DNA from: Deltaproteobacteria bacterium
GTDB lineage: Bacteria; Myxococcota; B64-G9
Direction: 5' to 3'
Assembly (NCBI GenBank): GCA_030591745.1
Contig: JAUVAM010000268.1
Location: forward strand, 1 to 6,134
DNA: 6,134 bases
In this document: piece by piece, positions 1 through 6,007 of the stretch
How positions within the stretch are numbered: position 1 is the first letter of the stretch
How the letters are laid out: each line of letters opens with the position of its first letter
Notes under the pieces: model-generated
What the model was told of the DNA's origin: nothing
Database searches by the model: none
Seen by the model: the letters and a program-made list of their open reading frames with translations, nothing else
Made by a program: the position numbers and the translations under genes

Positions 1-219
1 CCCATCATGGTGGGCGACACCGAAAAAGTCCTGCGCATGAATCTGGACCTGCTGGAAGAAGGGGTCTACTGCTCGCCCGTGGTGCATCCGGGCGTGCCCT
101 TGCGTAAAGAGCGCTTGCGCTTAGGCGTCATGGCCAGCCACAGCCAGGCCCATCTTGAAAAAGCATTAGACGGCATCGCCAAGGTGGCACGAAAACACGA
201 CCTCATCCATAGTGAATAG
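1..219 (+). CDS. Alpha-oxoamine synthase family PLP enzyme, C-terminal fragment
   Basis: This is the last 72 codons of a gene that begins upstream of the window; the frame is open from base 1 and ends at TAG 217-219. The segment resembles the small C-terminal domain of fold-type I PLP enzymes of the alpha-oxoamine synthase family (8-amino-7-oxononanoate synthase, 2-amino-3-ketobutyrate CoA ligase, serine palmitoyltransferase). Recognisable pieces are the VGD strand, a helix ending LLEEGVY, the SPVVHPGVPL loop, then RLRLGVMASHS and a terminal helix containing LEKAL. The Arg of RLRL lies where family members bind the substrate carboxylate. Such enzymes condense an amino acid with an acyl-CoA in the cytoplasm. 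The PVV-x-PGVP loop and a tail ending in DLI look somewhat more like serine-palmitoyltransferase-like members than BioF, but the lysine and active site lie outside the window, so the substrate cannot be assigned. Confidence 0.8.
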   Translation, partial: PIMVGDTEKVLRMNLDLLEEGVYCSPVVHPGVPLRKERLRLGVMASHSQAHLEKALDGIAKVARKHDLIHSE

Positions 220-221
220 CA

Positions 222-500
222 TCAGTGGGGATCCGGGCTGATCAGCCCGTCCATGCGGCATTGCTCCCAGCAAACCACGCGAATTCGGCCCGCGCCGCCT
301 CCGCCTCCGCCACCATTGGCGAAGACATGGGCGCTGGGGTCCAGGTATCCCAAACCTCTCTCGCCATCCGGCTCGTCGCCAGCTCCGCCCGAGCCTCCCA
401 GGCCCGTGTTCGGTCCCCTGGTGGGATAGTAGCTGGCTCCGCCGGGAGCCCTGTCTGCGTTCGCTTCGCCACGCCCTCCGGGCCGGCCCTCGGAGTCGAC
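222..500 (-). pseudogene. In-frame continuation of the Gly-rich lipoprotein beyond TGA
   Basis: Directly after TGA 501-503, the same frame runs 92 sense codons to a second TGA at 222-224. The translation is not random. It continues the Gly-rich style (GGSGGAGD near codon 40) and ends with ANGGGGGGGAGRIRVV, a two-Cys stretch and GLISPDPH. A final glycine run followed by RIR-beta strand and a closing SP motif is the usual ending of this protein type. The second stop falls 2 nt from the stop of the convergent gene, so the extended frame fills the space exactly. I read this as the genuine 3' part of the lipoprotein gene, separated by one nonsense codon. A single base change (for example GGA or CGA to TGA) or a sequencing error would explain it; recoding as selenocysteine is less likely. 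Confidence 0.65.
234..249. repeat. 16-bp perfect palindrome at the convergent gene ends
   Basis: CGGGCTGATCAGCCCG is its own reverse complement. It begins 15 bases after the stop of the oxoamine synthase gene and lies inside the last codons of the opposing lipoprotein frame. It could fold in RNA from either strand and might act as a shared 3'-end hairpin, but no T-rich tract follows on either side, so it is not a canonical intrinsic terminator. Confidence 0.4.
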
Positions 501-1658
501 TCAGGTGCAGTCGCCGGAGCCACCCCCGCCGCCGTTGGCAGCCAGCACGCTGCCGGCCTTGAGTATCACCTCTGCGGACTCGATGAGAATGGAGCCGCCC
601 GCGCCGCCGCCGCCACCGCCGCCGGCATCGTTGGCTGCGCCACCACCACCGCCGCCCGGGGCGGTCACAATCCCGGTCGAGTCGAGTAGCACTCCGGAAA
701 GGGAGATGATCTGGATCGCACCCCCTCCGGCGCCACCGAGTCCCGGCTCGCTGGGCCCTCCCATCGCGATGCCGCCGCTGCCGCCGCCGCTACCTCCGAC
801 CAGCGGCCTGATGAACTCGCTCCCGCACTCTCCTCCACCCACGCCGCCGGTGTATACGGTCAGGCAGCCGGCCTCGGGGTCGGAACCGTCTCCACCACTG
901 CCCCCCAGGCCGCCGTGTCCGCCACCACCTCCCCCGGCGGTGCAACCCGTGCCGCAGTAATCGCCGCCATCCGCGCCGCCGCCACAGTCTCCCGCGCCGA
1001 TCTCGCCCGGCTGGCCACCAGCCAAGCCGCCCGGCCCGGCCAAGTAACAGCCGACGTACAGGGCTGCGTCATCTTCCCACCGAGCCCCCACGTCCACGGT
1101 ACCGTAAATCTCCACCCAGTCCCGGGCAAACAAAACGAGCGGATTGGAACCGATCCCCAGCACCTCAATCCCCTCCGGCACGGTAAGGCCCGCGAAGGAA
1201 AAAACGGCAACCGGATCGGAGGGCGCATCTCTCTGGCCAGCCAAATCGAAGCCGATGCCGCCTTCCTCACCCATGCCCGGGCCCCGAAAGACCTTGCCGT
1301 CGACATCCCAAATTTCGCCGCTGTCTCCATCCAGGTAAACCGGAGAACTCGCCCCGGACAGGTCGAGACTCTCCAGGGCCACGCCGAAGTATGCGTCCGC
1401 CACGCTCCCCGGGAGGTTACTCACCGCCCTGCATGACGCGATCTGGCCTTCAAATAGACACAGCTCACCATCGGGACACAGCGAGCTGTCAGGCACATGC
1501 TCGCACAGGCCCGAGGAGCAAACATCCCGGGTGCAGCCGATCCCGTCGTCGCATGCCGTGCAACTCGGTTCGAATCCGAACCTGCCGCATCCCCAGCTCG
1601 GTGCAAAAAGCGCCGCGACTGCCGCAAGAAGGCAGATGTGCAAAAGACAACTTTTCAT
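501..1658 (-). CDS. Gly-rich, Cys-rich predicted surface lipoprotein (stops at an internal TGA)
   Basis: A 385-residue exported protein. Residues 1-23 form a Lys-led hydrophobic signal peptide ending SWG-Cys24, a loose lipobox, so lipidation is likely but not certain. Residues 33-76 carry eight cysteines in a spaced pattern (C33, 36, 42, 47, 52, 61, 67, 76), resembling the small disulfide modules of myxobacterial surface proteins. Residues about 80-200 look like a beta-rich domain. From about 206 the chain is dominated by glycine runs alternating with short beta strands such as GGGAIQIISL and GGSILIESAEVIL, as in Gly-rich envelope proteins of this bacterial group. No enzymatic motif is visible and the function is unknown. 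The ATG lacks a ribosome binding site but lies at the expected transcription start of a good promoter. Translation stops at TGA 501-503, yet the frame continues open to 222 with the expected end of this protein type, giving 478 codons in all. The product is therefore probably truncated, or the stop is an error or is recoded. Confidence 0.75.
   Translation of the reverse strand: MKSCLLHICLLAAVAALFAPSWGCGRFGFEPSCTACDDGIGCTRDVCSSGLCEHVPDSSLCPDGELCLFEGQIASCRAVSNLPGSVADAYFGVALESLDLSGASSPVYLDGDSGEIWDVDGKVFRGPGMGEEGGIGFDLAGQRDAPSDPVAVFSFAGLTVPEGIEVLGIGSNPLVLFARDWVEIYGTVDVGARWEDDAALYVGCYLAGPGGLAGGQPGEIGAGDCGGGADGGDYCGTGCTAGGGGGGHGGLGGSGGDGSDPEAGCLTVYTGGVGGGECGSEFIRPLVGGSGGGSGGIAMGGPSEPGLGGAGGGAIQIISLSGVLLDSTGIVTAPGGGGGGAANDAGGGGGGGAGGSILIESAEVILKAGSVLAANGGGGGSGDCT
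594..659 (-). repeat. Low-complexity glycine-codon tracts
   Basis: The minus strand carries runs of GGN codons encoding two glycine blocks of six and seven residues, separated by a short Ala/Asn/Asp spacer (lipoprotein residues about 334-355). Similar but shorter runs occur throughout 510-1043. Such GC-rich near-repeats create long open antisense frames on the plus strand that encode polyproline; these are shadows rather than genes. Confidence 0.6.
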
Positions 1659-1664
1659 ATATTA

Positions 1665-1694
1665 ATTTTATCATTCCGGGCAGCGCCCGGTCAA
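1665..1694 (-). promoter_or_regulatory. Sigma70-like promoter of the Gly-rich lipoprotein gene
   Basis: On the minus strand, TTGACC (1694-1689) matches the -35 consensus at five of six positions and TAAAAT (1670-1665) matches the -10 consensus at five of six, with an 18-bp spacer. Counting from the -10 box, transcription should start at about 1658, which is the A of the lipoprotein ATG. This implies a leaderless transcript, consistent with the absence of a Shine-Dalgarno sequence before that ATG. Confidence 0.6.
1676..1690. promoter_or_regulatory. Inverted repeat inside the promoter spacer (candidate operator)
   Basis: Perfect 6-bp arms CCGGGC and GCCCGG flank a 3-bp centre. The repeat occupies most of the spacer between the -35 and -10 boxes of the leftward promoter and touches the -35 box. 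A protein bound here would be placed to block or reshape RNA polymerase binding. No regulator gene in the window identifies the binding protein. Confidence 0.4.
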
Positions 1695-1734
1695 TCAGCG
1701 CCGCGGTGGCCGATGTGGGCCAGGCGATCCCTGA

Positions 1735-1748
1735 GCCAATCGATTGGC
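1735..1748. promoter_or_regulatory. 14-bp perfect palindrome in the intergenic region
   Basis: GCCAATCGATTGGC is identical on both strands. It lies about 40 bp upstream of the leftward -35 box and about 200 bp upstream of the lyase start, where a dimeric regulator could affect either direction. It does not share sequence with the 1676-1690 repeat, so the two would bind different factors if both are real. Confidence 0.35.
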
Positions 1749-1933
1749 GGTAGACCTTTAAACCCGGATTTCCCAGTTGGGTCTCTATATGTAGTATAAC
1801 GAACCATGCAAACACCGCATGAACACTGTCGCAAAACATGCAGAGAGGGTCAACTGGTTTAGTCCCAATCCAATTAGTTTTCAACAACAGGTGATTCTGC
1901 ACCCTGCCATTATTGGAATAGCACAAACAAGGG

Positions 1934-1939
1934 AAGGAG
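1934..1939 (+). promoter_or_regulatory. Ribosome binding site of the lyase gene
   Basis: AAGGAG lies 7 nt before the ATG at 1947, a near-consensus Shine-Dalgarno sequence at ideal spacing. It fixes this start, which also gives a proper lipoprotein signal peptide. Confidence 0.85.
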
Positions 1940-1946
1940 AGCACTC

Positions 1947-4367
1947 ATGAGACCATATTTGAGCTCTTTGTTTGTTGTTGGCTGTTGCTTCCTTGCCAGC
2001 AATTCTTTGAGCGGCTGCGGTTCCGAGGGAGGTCAGGGCATTGACGCGGGAACCGATGCCAGCGCGGACGCAGGCACGGACGCAGGCACCGACGCGGGCA
2101 TTGACGCTGGCACTGACGCCGGCGACCAGGGTGGCGATGTGGGTGACAGAAATGGCGTCCCTGTGTCGCGCCCTCGCGTACTGGTCAATGTGTCGAGTCT
2201 GCCCGCCCTGAAGGCAAGCTACAATTCCCCGGGCATGGCAGATTTCAAGGCGATTGCCAGCGCTGAAGCAGCCGCGGAATCCAATGGAACAGTTGCGGAT
2301 GGGCTGCCTGACGGTGCAAAGATGAACGCTTTTTTCTCCAAAGCATTCCTCTACCTCGTCGAAGACGACGTCGCCCAGGGGCAGCAAGCCATCACCATGA
2401 TGCTTCAATACATGACATCGCTCGACGCCAACTACGCCGACGATGGGCTTTTTGTCTCACGCGGACTGAACAGGTCCATTATGAACTCGGCCGTCGTATA
2501 TGACTGGTGCTACGATCTCATGACGCCCACACAACGGCAGACCTTTGTTGTTGAAGCACTGCGTGTTGCGAGTGATACGGAGTATGGATGGCCGATTTCC
2601 AATTTGACCTTCGGCTCATTGACCGGGCACTTCAGCGAAGAAAAACACCCCACCATGTTGATCCTGGGTATCGCCGTTTATGACGAGGACCCGACCATAT
2701 TCCGGGAAATGGCCGACCGGCTTTACAATGATTTCGTTCCCGCCCGTGACTATTTCTACGAGGGCGGACGGCATCACCAGGGAAGTGCATATGGCGTCTC
2801 GCGGTTTTCCAACGAGATAGCGTCCACGCTGGCCATCGTGGGCATGGGCGCGCCCTCACCCTACAGCGCAGACCAAAGACTGGTGCCCTACTTCGATATC
2901 TACAATCGCATGCCCGATGGTTTTCCAATGCCCGCGGGTGATGATTTCAACCGGGCCCAGACTCCCTATGCTGCGCCCATCGCGACCCTCTACGCCCTGG
3001 CGAAAATCTATCAAGACCCCTTTTTGCAGGACCAGGCCATGCTCTACGATCCACGCGGAGAAGCCGGTGCCTGGATTTTCTTGTTGCATGACCCTGGAGT
3101 GCCTCGCCGCCCCGTGGATGAATTGCCTCTCGCCCGCTATTTCGGCTCTCCATTCGGAACCATGATTGCTCGTACCGGATGGGATCTGGCCGGTGGTCAA
3201 TCGAGCCCGGTTGCGGCCGTTCACATGAAGGTCAAAGAGTACCACTTCGGAAACCACGATCATCTCGATGCAGGCCACTTTTCCTTTTATTACAAAGGGT
3301 CGCTCGCATTGGATGCGGGCCATTACGGTGGGGACATGTATGGATCCGACCACCACATGAACTACACCCAACGCACCATTGCCCATAACAGCATCCTGGT
3401 TTGGGACCCGGACGAAATACCCATGAAAAGCAGTCGGGCGGGAAGAGAGCTGGAACGGGATGGAGGGCAGCTCTGGGCCCACGGTTTCAAGCAGGAGCCT
3501 TTCAGTCTGAACAAGCTACTCACCGAATACAAGCGGACAGAGATTCTCGCCTTTGATATTCCCTCCGAAACCTTGGCGCCTGACTACTCGTATCTCAAAG
3601 GGGACATCGCAGGTGCATACGCACCGCCCGCCCCGCTGGTCGCAAAAACAGCACTCGCCTCTCGATCCTTTGTGTTTCTCGATCTGAAGCTTCCAAGCCA
3701 TCCGGCGGCCCTGGTCGTCTACGATGTCGTCACGGTGACTGACCCGACATTCAAGAAAACCTGGCTTCTGCACAGCATCAATGAGCCAACGATAAACGCT
3801 GGGGAAACGAGCATTGAACGTACCGAAGGCGACTACAATGGCAAGCTGGTCAACACCACGCTTCTTCCCGATGCCGCTAGCAGAACAATCACGGCGCTGG
3901 GCGGTGCGGGCCAGGAATTCCTGGTCAACGGCACCAACTATCCGCCTATCCCCTATCCAGCCTCTCCCACCGTTGAACTCGGTGCTTGGCGTATCGAATT
4001 GTCACCCAATGCGGATTCGGCAACAGACCGCTTCTTGAACGTGATGCAGGTCATGGATGCACAGGGCGGTCCTGATCCAATCGCGGTCTCGATGTTGAGT
4101 AATGCGGATATGGATGGTGTGCAGATCAGTGATCGCGTAGTGATGTTTTCAAAATCCGCCGATCGACTGGATACGGCCTTGAGCCTTACGAGCGATGCGA
4201 GCGACAATCCGATCAAATTCCTGTTCACCGATCTGGCTGCGGGTACCTGGCACGTCACGGGGCCCGTCACGAACGGCTCATTGGATTGCACGGTCACCCT
4301 GGAAGCGGGGACGTGTAGCTTCACGGGCGCCGCCGGGTCTTACTCGCTCGAGAGAGTGATTCGGTAA
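1947..4367 (+). CDS. Heparinase II/III family polysaccharide lyase, lipoprotein
   Basis: An 806-residue exported lyase, predicted to cleave acidic polysaccharide by beta-elimination at the cell surface or in the periplasm. Residues 1-23 are a lipoprotein signal with lipobox LSG-Cys24; Gly follows the Cys. A TDAG-repeat linker (32-59) leads to an alpha/alpha-toroid region (about 75-390) with SAVVYDWCYDLMT near 181 and EGGRHHQGSAYG at 272-283. A beta-sandwich Hepar_II_III region starts near FGSPFG (399). The core motif NHDHLDAG (436-443) to RTIAHN (476-481) resembles heparinase II (PL21) closely: by alignment from memory, His437 corresponds to catalytic His406, and His439, Asp456 and His480 to the zinc ligands His408, Asp425 and His464. 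His276 or His277 and Tyr319 are candidates for His202 and Tyr257. Overall length is close to heparinase II (about 770) plus the linker. The substrate is not determined: related families cut heparan sulfate, alginate or other uronates. No sulfatase, transporter or other lyase is in the window. Confidence 0.9.
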   Translation: MRPYLSSLFVVGCCFLASNSLSGCGSEGGQGIDAGTDASADAGTDAGTDAGIDAGTDAGDQGGDVGDRNGVPVSRPRVLVNVSSLPALKASYNSPGMADFKAIASAEAAAESNGTVADGLPDGAKMNAFFSKAFLYLVEDDVAQGQQAITMMLQYMTSLDANYADDGLFVSRGLNRSIMNSAVVYDWCYDLMTPTQRQTFVVEALRVASDTEYGWPISNLTFGSLTGHFSEEKHPTMLILGIAVYDEDPTIFREMADRLYNDFVPARDYFYEGGRHHQGSAYGVSRFSNEIASTLAIVGMGAPSPYSADQRLVPYFDIYNRMPDGFPMPAGDDFNRAQTPYAAPIATLYALAKIYQDPFLQDQAMLYDPRGEAGAWIFLLHDPGVPRRPVDELPLARYFGSPFGTMIARTGWDLAGGQSSPVAAVHMKVKEYHFGNHDHLDAGHFSFYYKGSLALDAGHYGGDMYGSDHHMNYTQRTIAHNSILVWDPDEIPMKSSRAGRELERDGGQLWAHGFKQEPFSLNKLLTEYKRTEILAFDIPSETLAPDYSYLKGDIAGAYAPPAPLVAKTALASRSFVFLDLKLPSHPAALVVYDVVTVTDPTFKKTWLLHSINEPTINAGETSIERTEGDYNGKLVNTTLLPDAASRTITALGGAGQEFLVNGTNYPPIPYPASPTVELGAWRIELSPNADSATDRFLNVMQVMDAQGGPDPIAVSMLSNADMDGVQISDRVVMFSKSADRLDTALSLTSDASDNPIKFLFTDLAAGTWHVTGPVTNGSLDCTVTLEAGTCSFTGAAGSYSLERVIR
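2040..2123 (+). repeat. Seven 12-bp tandem units encoding the TDAG linker
   Basis: Seven consecutive 12-bp units encode X-Asp-Ala-Gly/Ser, with X being Thr, Ile or Ala. Third codon positions vary between units, so the protein repeat is conserved better than the DNA. The linker sits directly after the lipidated Cys and probably holds the lyase away from the membrane. The unit length is a multiple of three, so gain or loss of units would keep the frame. Confidence 0.8.
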
Positions 4368-4469
4368 CAGGGCAAGCCGCGCAAGAGGCGAGGGCCGCAA
4401 GGTGCGCCCGTTCAGCCGGTCGGTATCCCTATTCGCCCCGCCAGCCGGCCACTCGTTTTCGCATCTGGA
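4368..4469. other. Convergent intergenic gap without clear terminator
   Basis: 102 bp lie between the stop of the lyase gene and the stop of the GNAT gene. The stretch is GC-rich with several short, imperfect complementary segments (for example GCCGG and CCGGC about 30 bp apart), but I see no strong hairpin followed by a T tract on either strand. Termination here may be Rho-dependent. Confidence 0.4.
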
Positions 4470-5600
4470 TTAAAGCTCTTTGCCGTAAACCCTGTAGACT
4501 TTCTCGGGCCTGCCGCCCATGAAACTGATGCCCATGTTGATCTTTTCGTTGTCTTCCAGGGTCCAGCCCAGTTCGCCGTGGGTCAGGCCCAGGCCCAGGC
4601 TGCCCTGATGTGCTTTGATGTAGAGCAAAACACTCAGGCCCCCCAGTTCGGCGCCGCGGAACTTGGGCATCACGCCCAGCAGAAACAAGCGGGCGCACTT
4701 ATACTTTTGAAACTTGCTGCGCCATAAAAGCTTAAGCAGGCCGAAGGGGAAAAGACGGCCGTTCAGACCGTCGAATAGCTCGAGGGCATTGGGGAGAGAC
4801 AGCATCATGCCCGCGGGCTCACCGTCCACTTCGGCGATGGCGGTGATTTCGGGTTTTAAAATCATCTTCATATTTTGAGCGATCATGTTGACTTCGCTGT
4901 CCGTCCAGGGCACGAAACCCCAGTTTTTCTTCCAGCATTCGTTGAAAATGTCCTTGATGATGACGATGTCGCGCTTGATGTTTTTGAGGTCAACAGGCCG
5001 CACGACCAGACCGGGATGCTTTTCCACCGCCTCGGCTATCTGCATTGGGGCATCGGGGATTTTTCCGATGTCGTAAATCCAGCCGAAAAGATCCTTGGCT
5101 TTTTCGTAACCGGCCTTTTCGATGAGCCCCCCATAATAAGTTTTCGAATAGGGAAACAAGTAGATCAAAGGAAGCTCAAAACCCGAGACCTGCACACCCG
5201 CCTCACCGTTGCCCATATCGAAGCTCACGGGACCCAGCACCTTGTCGCAGTCTTGTTTGCGAAGCCAATCCTCGGCGGTCTTCAGCAAAGCGGTGCTGGC
5301 TTCTTCGTCATCCAGGCATTCATAGAATCCAAAAAATCCGGTTTTGTCATTGTGGTACTCATTGTGCGCGCGATTGACCTGGGCGCTGATGCGGCCCACG
5401 GCCTCGCCGTCCCGCTCGGCCAGAAAAAGGGCCACCTCGCCGTGCTCGAAGAATGGGTTTTTCTTCGGATCGAGAAACTCCATGCGCTCCATGATCAAAG
5501 GCGCTATCCAACGCGAATCGCCTTCAAAAACCTTCCAGGAAAGCTTGATAAATTTCTTCTTGTCAGCCTTGGAGTCAATTTGTCGGATTTTCAAGGTCAC
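4470..5600 (-). CDS. GNAT-family N-acetyltransferase-like protein
   Basis: A 376-residue cytoplasmic protein from the GTG start chosen here. It resembles a family of roughly 370-390 residues, usually annotated as GNAT acetyltransferase of unknown substrate, which has two GNAT-like halves. The N-terminal half has WIAPLI, DPKKNPFFEHGE and AERDGEAVGRI (about 31-71). The linking segment LGPVSFDMGNGEAGVQVSGF (122-141) followed by YYGGLIEKAGYEKAKDLFGW (155-174) is characteristic. The C-terminal half has LFLLGVMPKFRGAELGG (305-321), which resembles the acetyl-CoA pyrophosphate-binding loop, and ends ELGWTLEDN...NMGISFMGG...YRVYGKEL as in relatives. The GTG at 5600 is preferred to an in-frame TTG at 5624 because it has an AGAGGGGA ribosome binding site 8 nt upstream and relatives start at this point. 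The gene begins 4 nt after the OsmC stop, so the two are likely translationally coupled. The substrate is unknown. Confidence 0.85.
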   Translation of the reverse strand: MTLKIRQIDSKADKKKFIKLSWKVFEGDSRWIAPLIMERMEFLDPKKNPFFEHGEVALFLAERDGEAVGRISAQVNRAHNEYHNDKTGFFGFYECLDDEEASTALLKTAEDWLRKQDCDKVLGPVSFDMGNGEAGVQVSGFELPLIYLFPYSKTYYGGLIEKAGYEKAKDLFGWIYDIGKIPDAPMQIAEAVEKHPGLVVRPVDLKNIKRDIVIIKDIFNECWKKNWGFVPWTDSEVNMIAQNMKMILKPEITAIAEVDGEPAGMMLSLPNALELFDGLNGRLFPFGLLKLLWRSKFQKYKCARLFLLGVMPKFRGAELGGLSVLLYIKAHQGSLGLGLTHGELGWTLEDNEKINMGISFMGGRPEKVYRVYGKEL

Positions 5601-5604
5601 GGAT

Positions 5605-6000
5605 TTATCCCCTCTCGACTTCAATGGAAAATTCAGGTTGTTCTTCGATGAGTTTTTTCACGGCGCATTTTCCGGCGGAGCGGACAATGGGCTTATGATG
5701 CTTTTCCGGGATGCTGTCCGGCAAAATGATCGACATATGAATCTTGCCCAATCGGCCCGTCTTCGGGTCCGACTCATGTCGCTGGACGATTTTCACGCCA
5801 TCGAGAGGCAGCTTACGCGCCTGCAAATAGCTCAACACATAAATGCCCGCGCAAGTGCCCAAGGAAGCCAAACAATACATAAACGGCTCAGGCGAACTCC
5901 CCTCGCCCCCGGAGGCGACCGCCTGATCCGTATGAATCAAGAACTCGCCCATCTGTGCATCCACCCGCTTGCCACCCGGAAAACTCACGGTCAGTTCCAT
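5605..6000 (-). CDS. OsmC/Ohr-family protein
   Basis: A complete 131-residue cytoplasmic protein, close to the usual family length of about 140. OsmC/Ohr proteins are dimeric; many reduce organic hydroperoxides with two cysteines. Here a segment GGEGSSPEPFMYCLASLGTC leads into the central helix with Cys50, and SAGKC supplies Cys112 in the C-terminal half, the positions of the peroxidatic and resolving pair. An extra Cys43 lies one to two helix turns before Cys50. The Arg that assists catalysis in characterised Ohr proteins is not obvious, so it may belong to the less-studied YhfA-like branch whose activity is unsettled. The ATG at 6000 has AAAGGA at 6008-6013 as ribosome binding site, overlapping the stop codon of the preceding gene. 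It is the middle gene of a tight minus-strand cluster, followed 4 nt later by the GNAT gene. Confidence 0.88.
   Translation of the reverse strand: MELTVSFPGGKRVDAQMGEFLIHTDQAVASGGEGSSPEPFMYCLASLGTCAGIYVLSYLQARKLPLDGVKIVQRHESDPKTGRLGKIHMSIILPDSIPEKHHKPIVRSAGKCAVKKLIEEQPEFSIEVERG
5608..5615 (-). promoter_or_regulatory. Ribosome binding site deciding the GNAT start
   Basis: AGAGGGGA on the minus strand ends 7 nt before GTG 5600-5598 and lies in the last codons of the OsmC-family gene, just before its TAA. The alternative TTG at 5624 has no purine-rich motif upstream, so this site supports the GTG start and coupling between the two genes. Confidence 0.65.
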
Positions 6001-6007
6001 TGCCCAG

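Larger units (their letters stand above)
1659..1946. other. Divergent intergenic region between two lipoprotein genes
   Basis: This 288-bp non-coding stretch separates divergently transcribed genes and is clearly richer in A and T than its flanks, particularly next to each start codon. It contains a convincing leftward promoter, two perfect inverted repeats (1676-1690 and 1735-1748) and a ribosome binding site for the rightward gene. For the rightward gene I see only a weak promoter candidate: a TATAAC box at 1795-1800 with a poor -35 (TTCCCA, 1770-1775) and a 19-bp spacer, which would give a leader of about 140 nt. I see no small ORF with a ribosome binding site. Confidence 0.6.

Noticed and set aside
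476..495. Hairpin after TGA 501-503 as a definite SECIS element
   Set aside because: A stem can form, but the loop is not a convincing bacterial SECIS loop, its distance from the TGA is shorter than typical, and the GC-rich sequence yields many such stems; kept only as a possibility under the TGA finding.
242..523. Minus-strand ATG-led frame of 93 codons overlapping the lipoprotein end
   Set aside because: It is out of frame with the Gly-rich protein and has no recognisable motif. The lipoprotein's own frame across the same bases gives the expected GGGGGGGAGRIR ending.
225..960. Long plus-strand open frames rich in Ala and Pro opposite the Gly-rich gene
   Set aside because: They are antisense shadows of GGN codons (polyproline), lack ribosome binding sites and recognisable domains, while the minus-strand frame has a signal peptide, Cys module and family-like repeats.
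860..1436. Other open frames on both strands across the lipoprotein gene
   Set aside because: High GC content leaves few stops. These have no ribosome binding site and biased Arg/Ala/Pro composition typical of shadows.
1391..1944. Frames crossing the divergent intergenic region on both strands
   Set aside because: They overlap the lipoprotein start and promoter, have no good ribosome binding site, and their translations look non-protein-like.
2856..3482. 208-codon minus-strand frame inside the lyase gene
   Set aside because: It lies entirely opposite the well-supported catalytic region of the lyase and shows no domain of its own.
4368..4469. Bidirectional intrinsic terminator between the lyase and GNAT genes
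   Set aside because: Only short imperfect stems and no adjacent T tract were seen.
5601..5624. TTG start at 5624 for the GNAT gene
   Set aside because: No Shine-Dalgarno sequence lies upstream. GTG 5600 has one at good spacing and fits the usual N-terminus of relatives.
4875..5651. 258-codon plus-strand frame opposite the GNAT gene
   Set aside because: The opposite strand encodes a clear GNAT-family protein. The plus-strand translation has no recognisable motif and no ribosome binding site.
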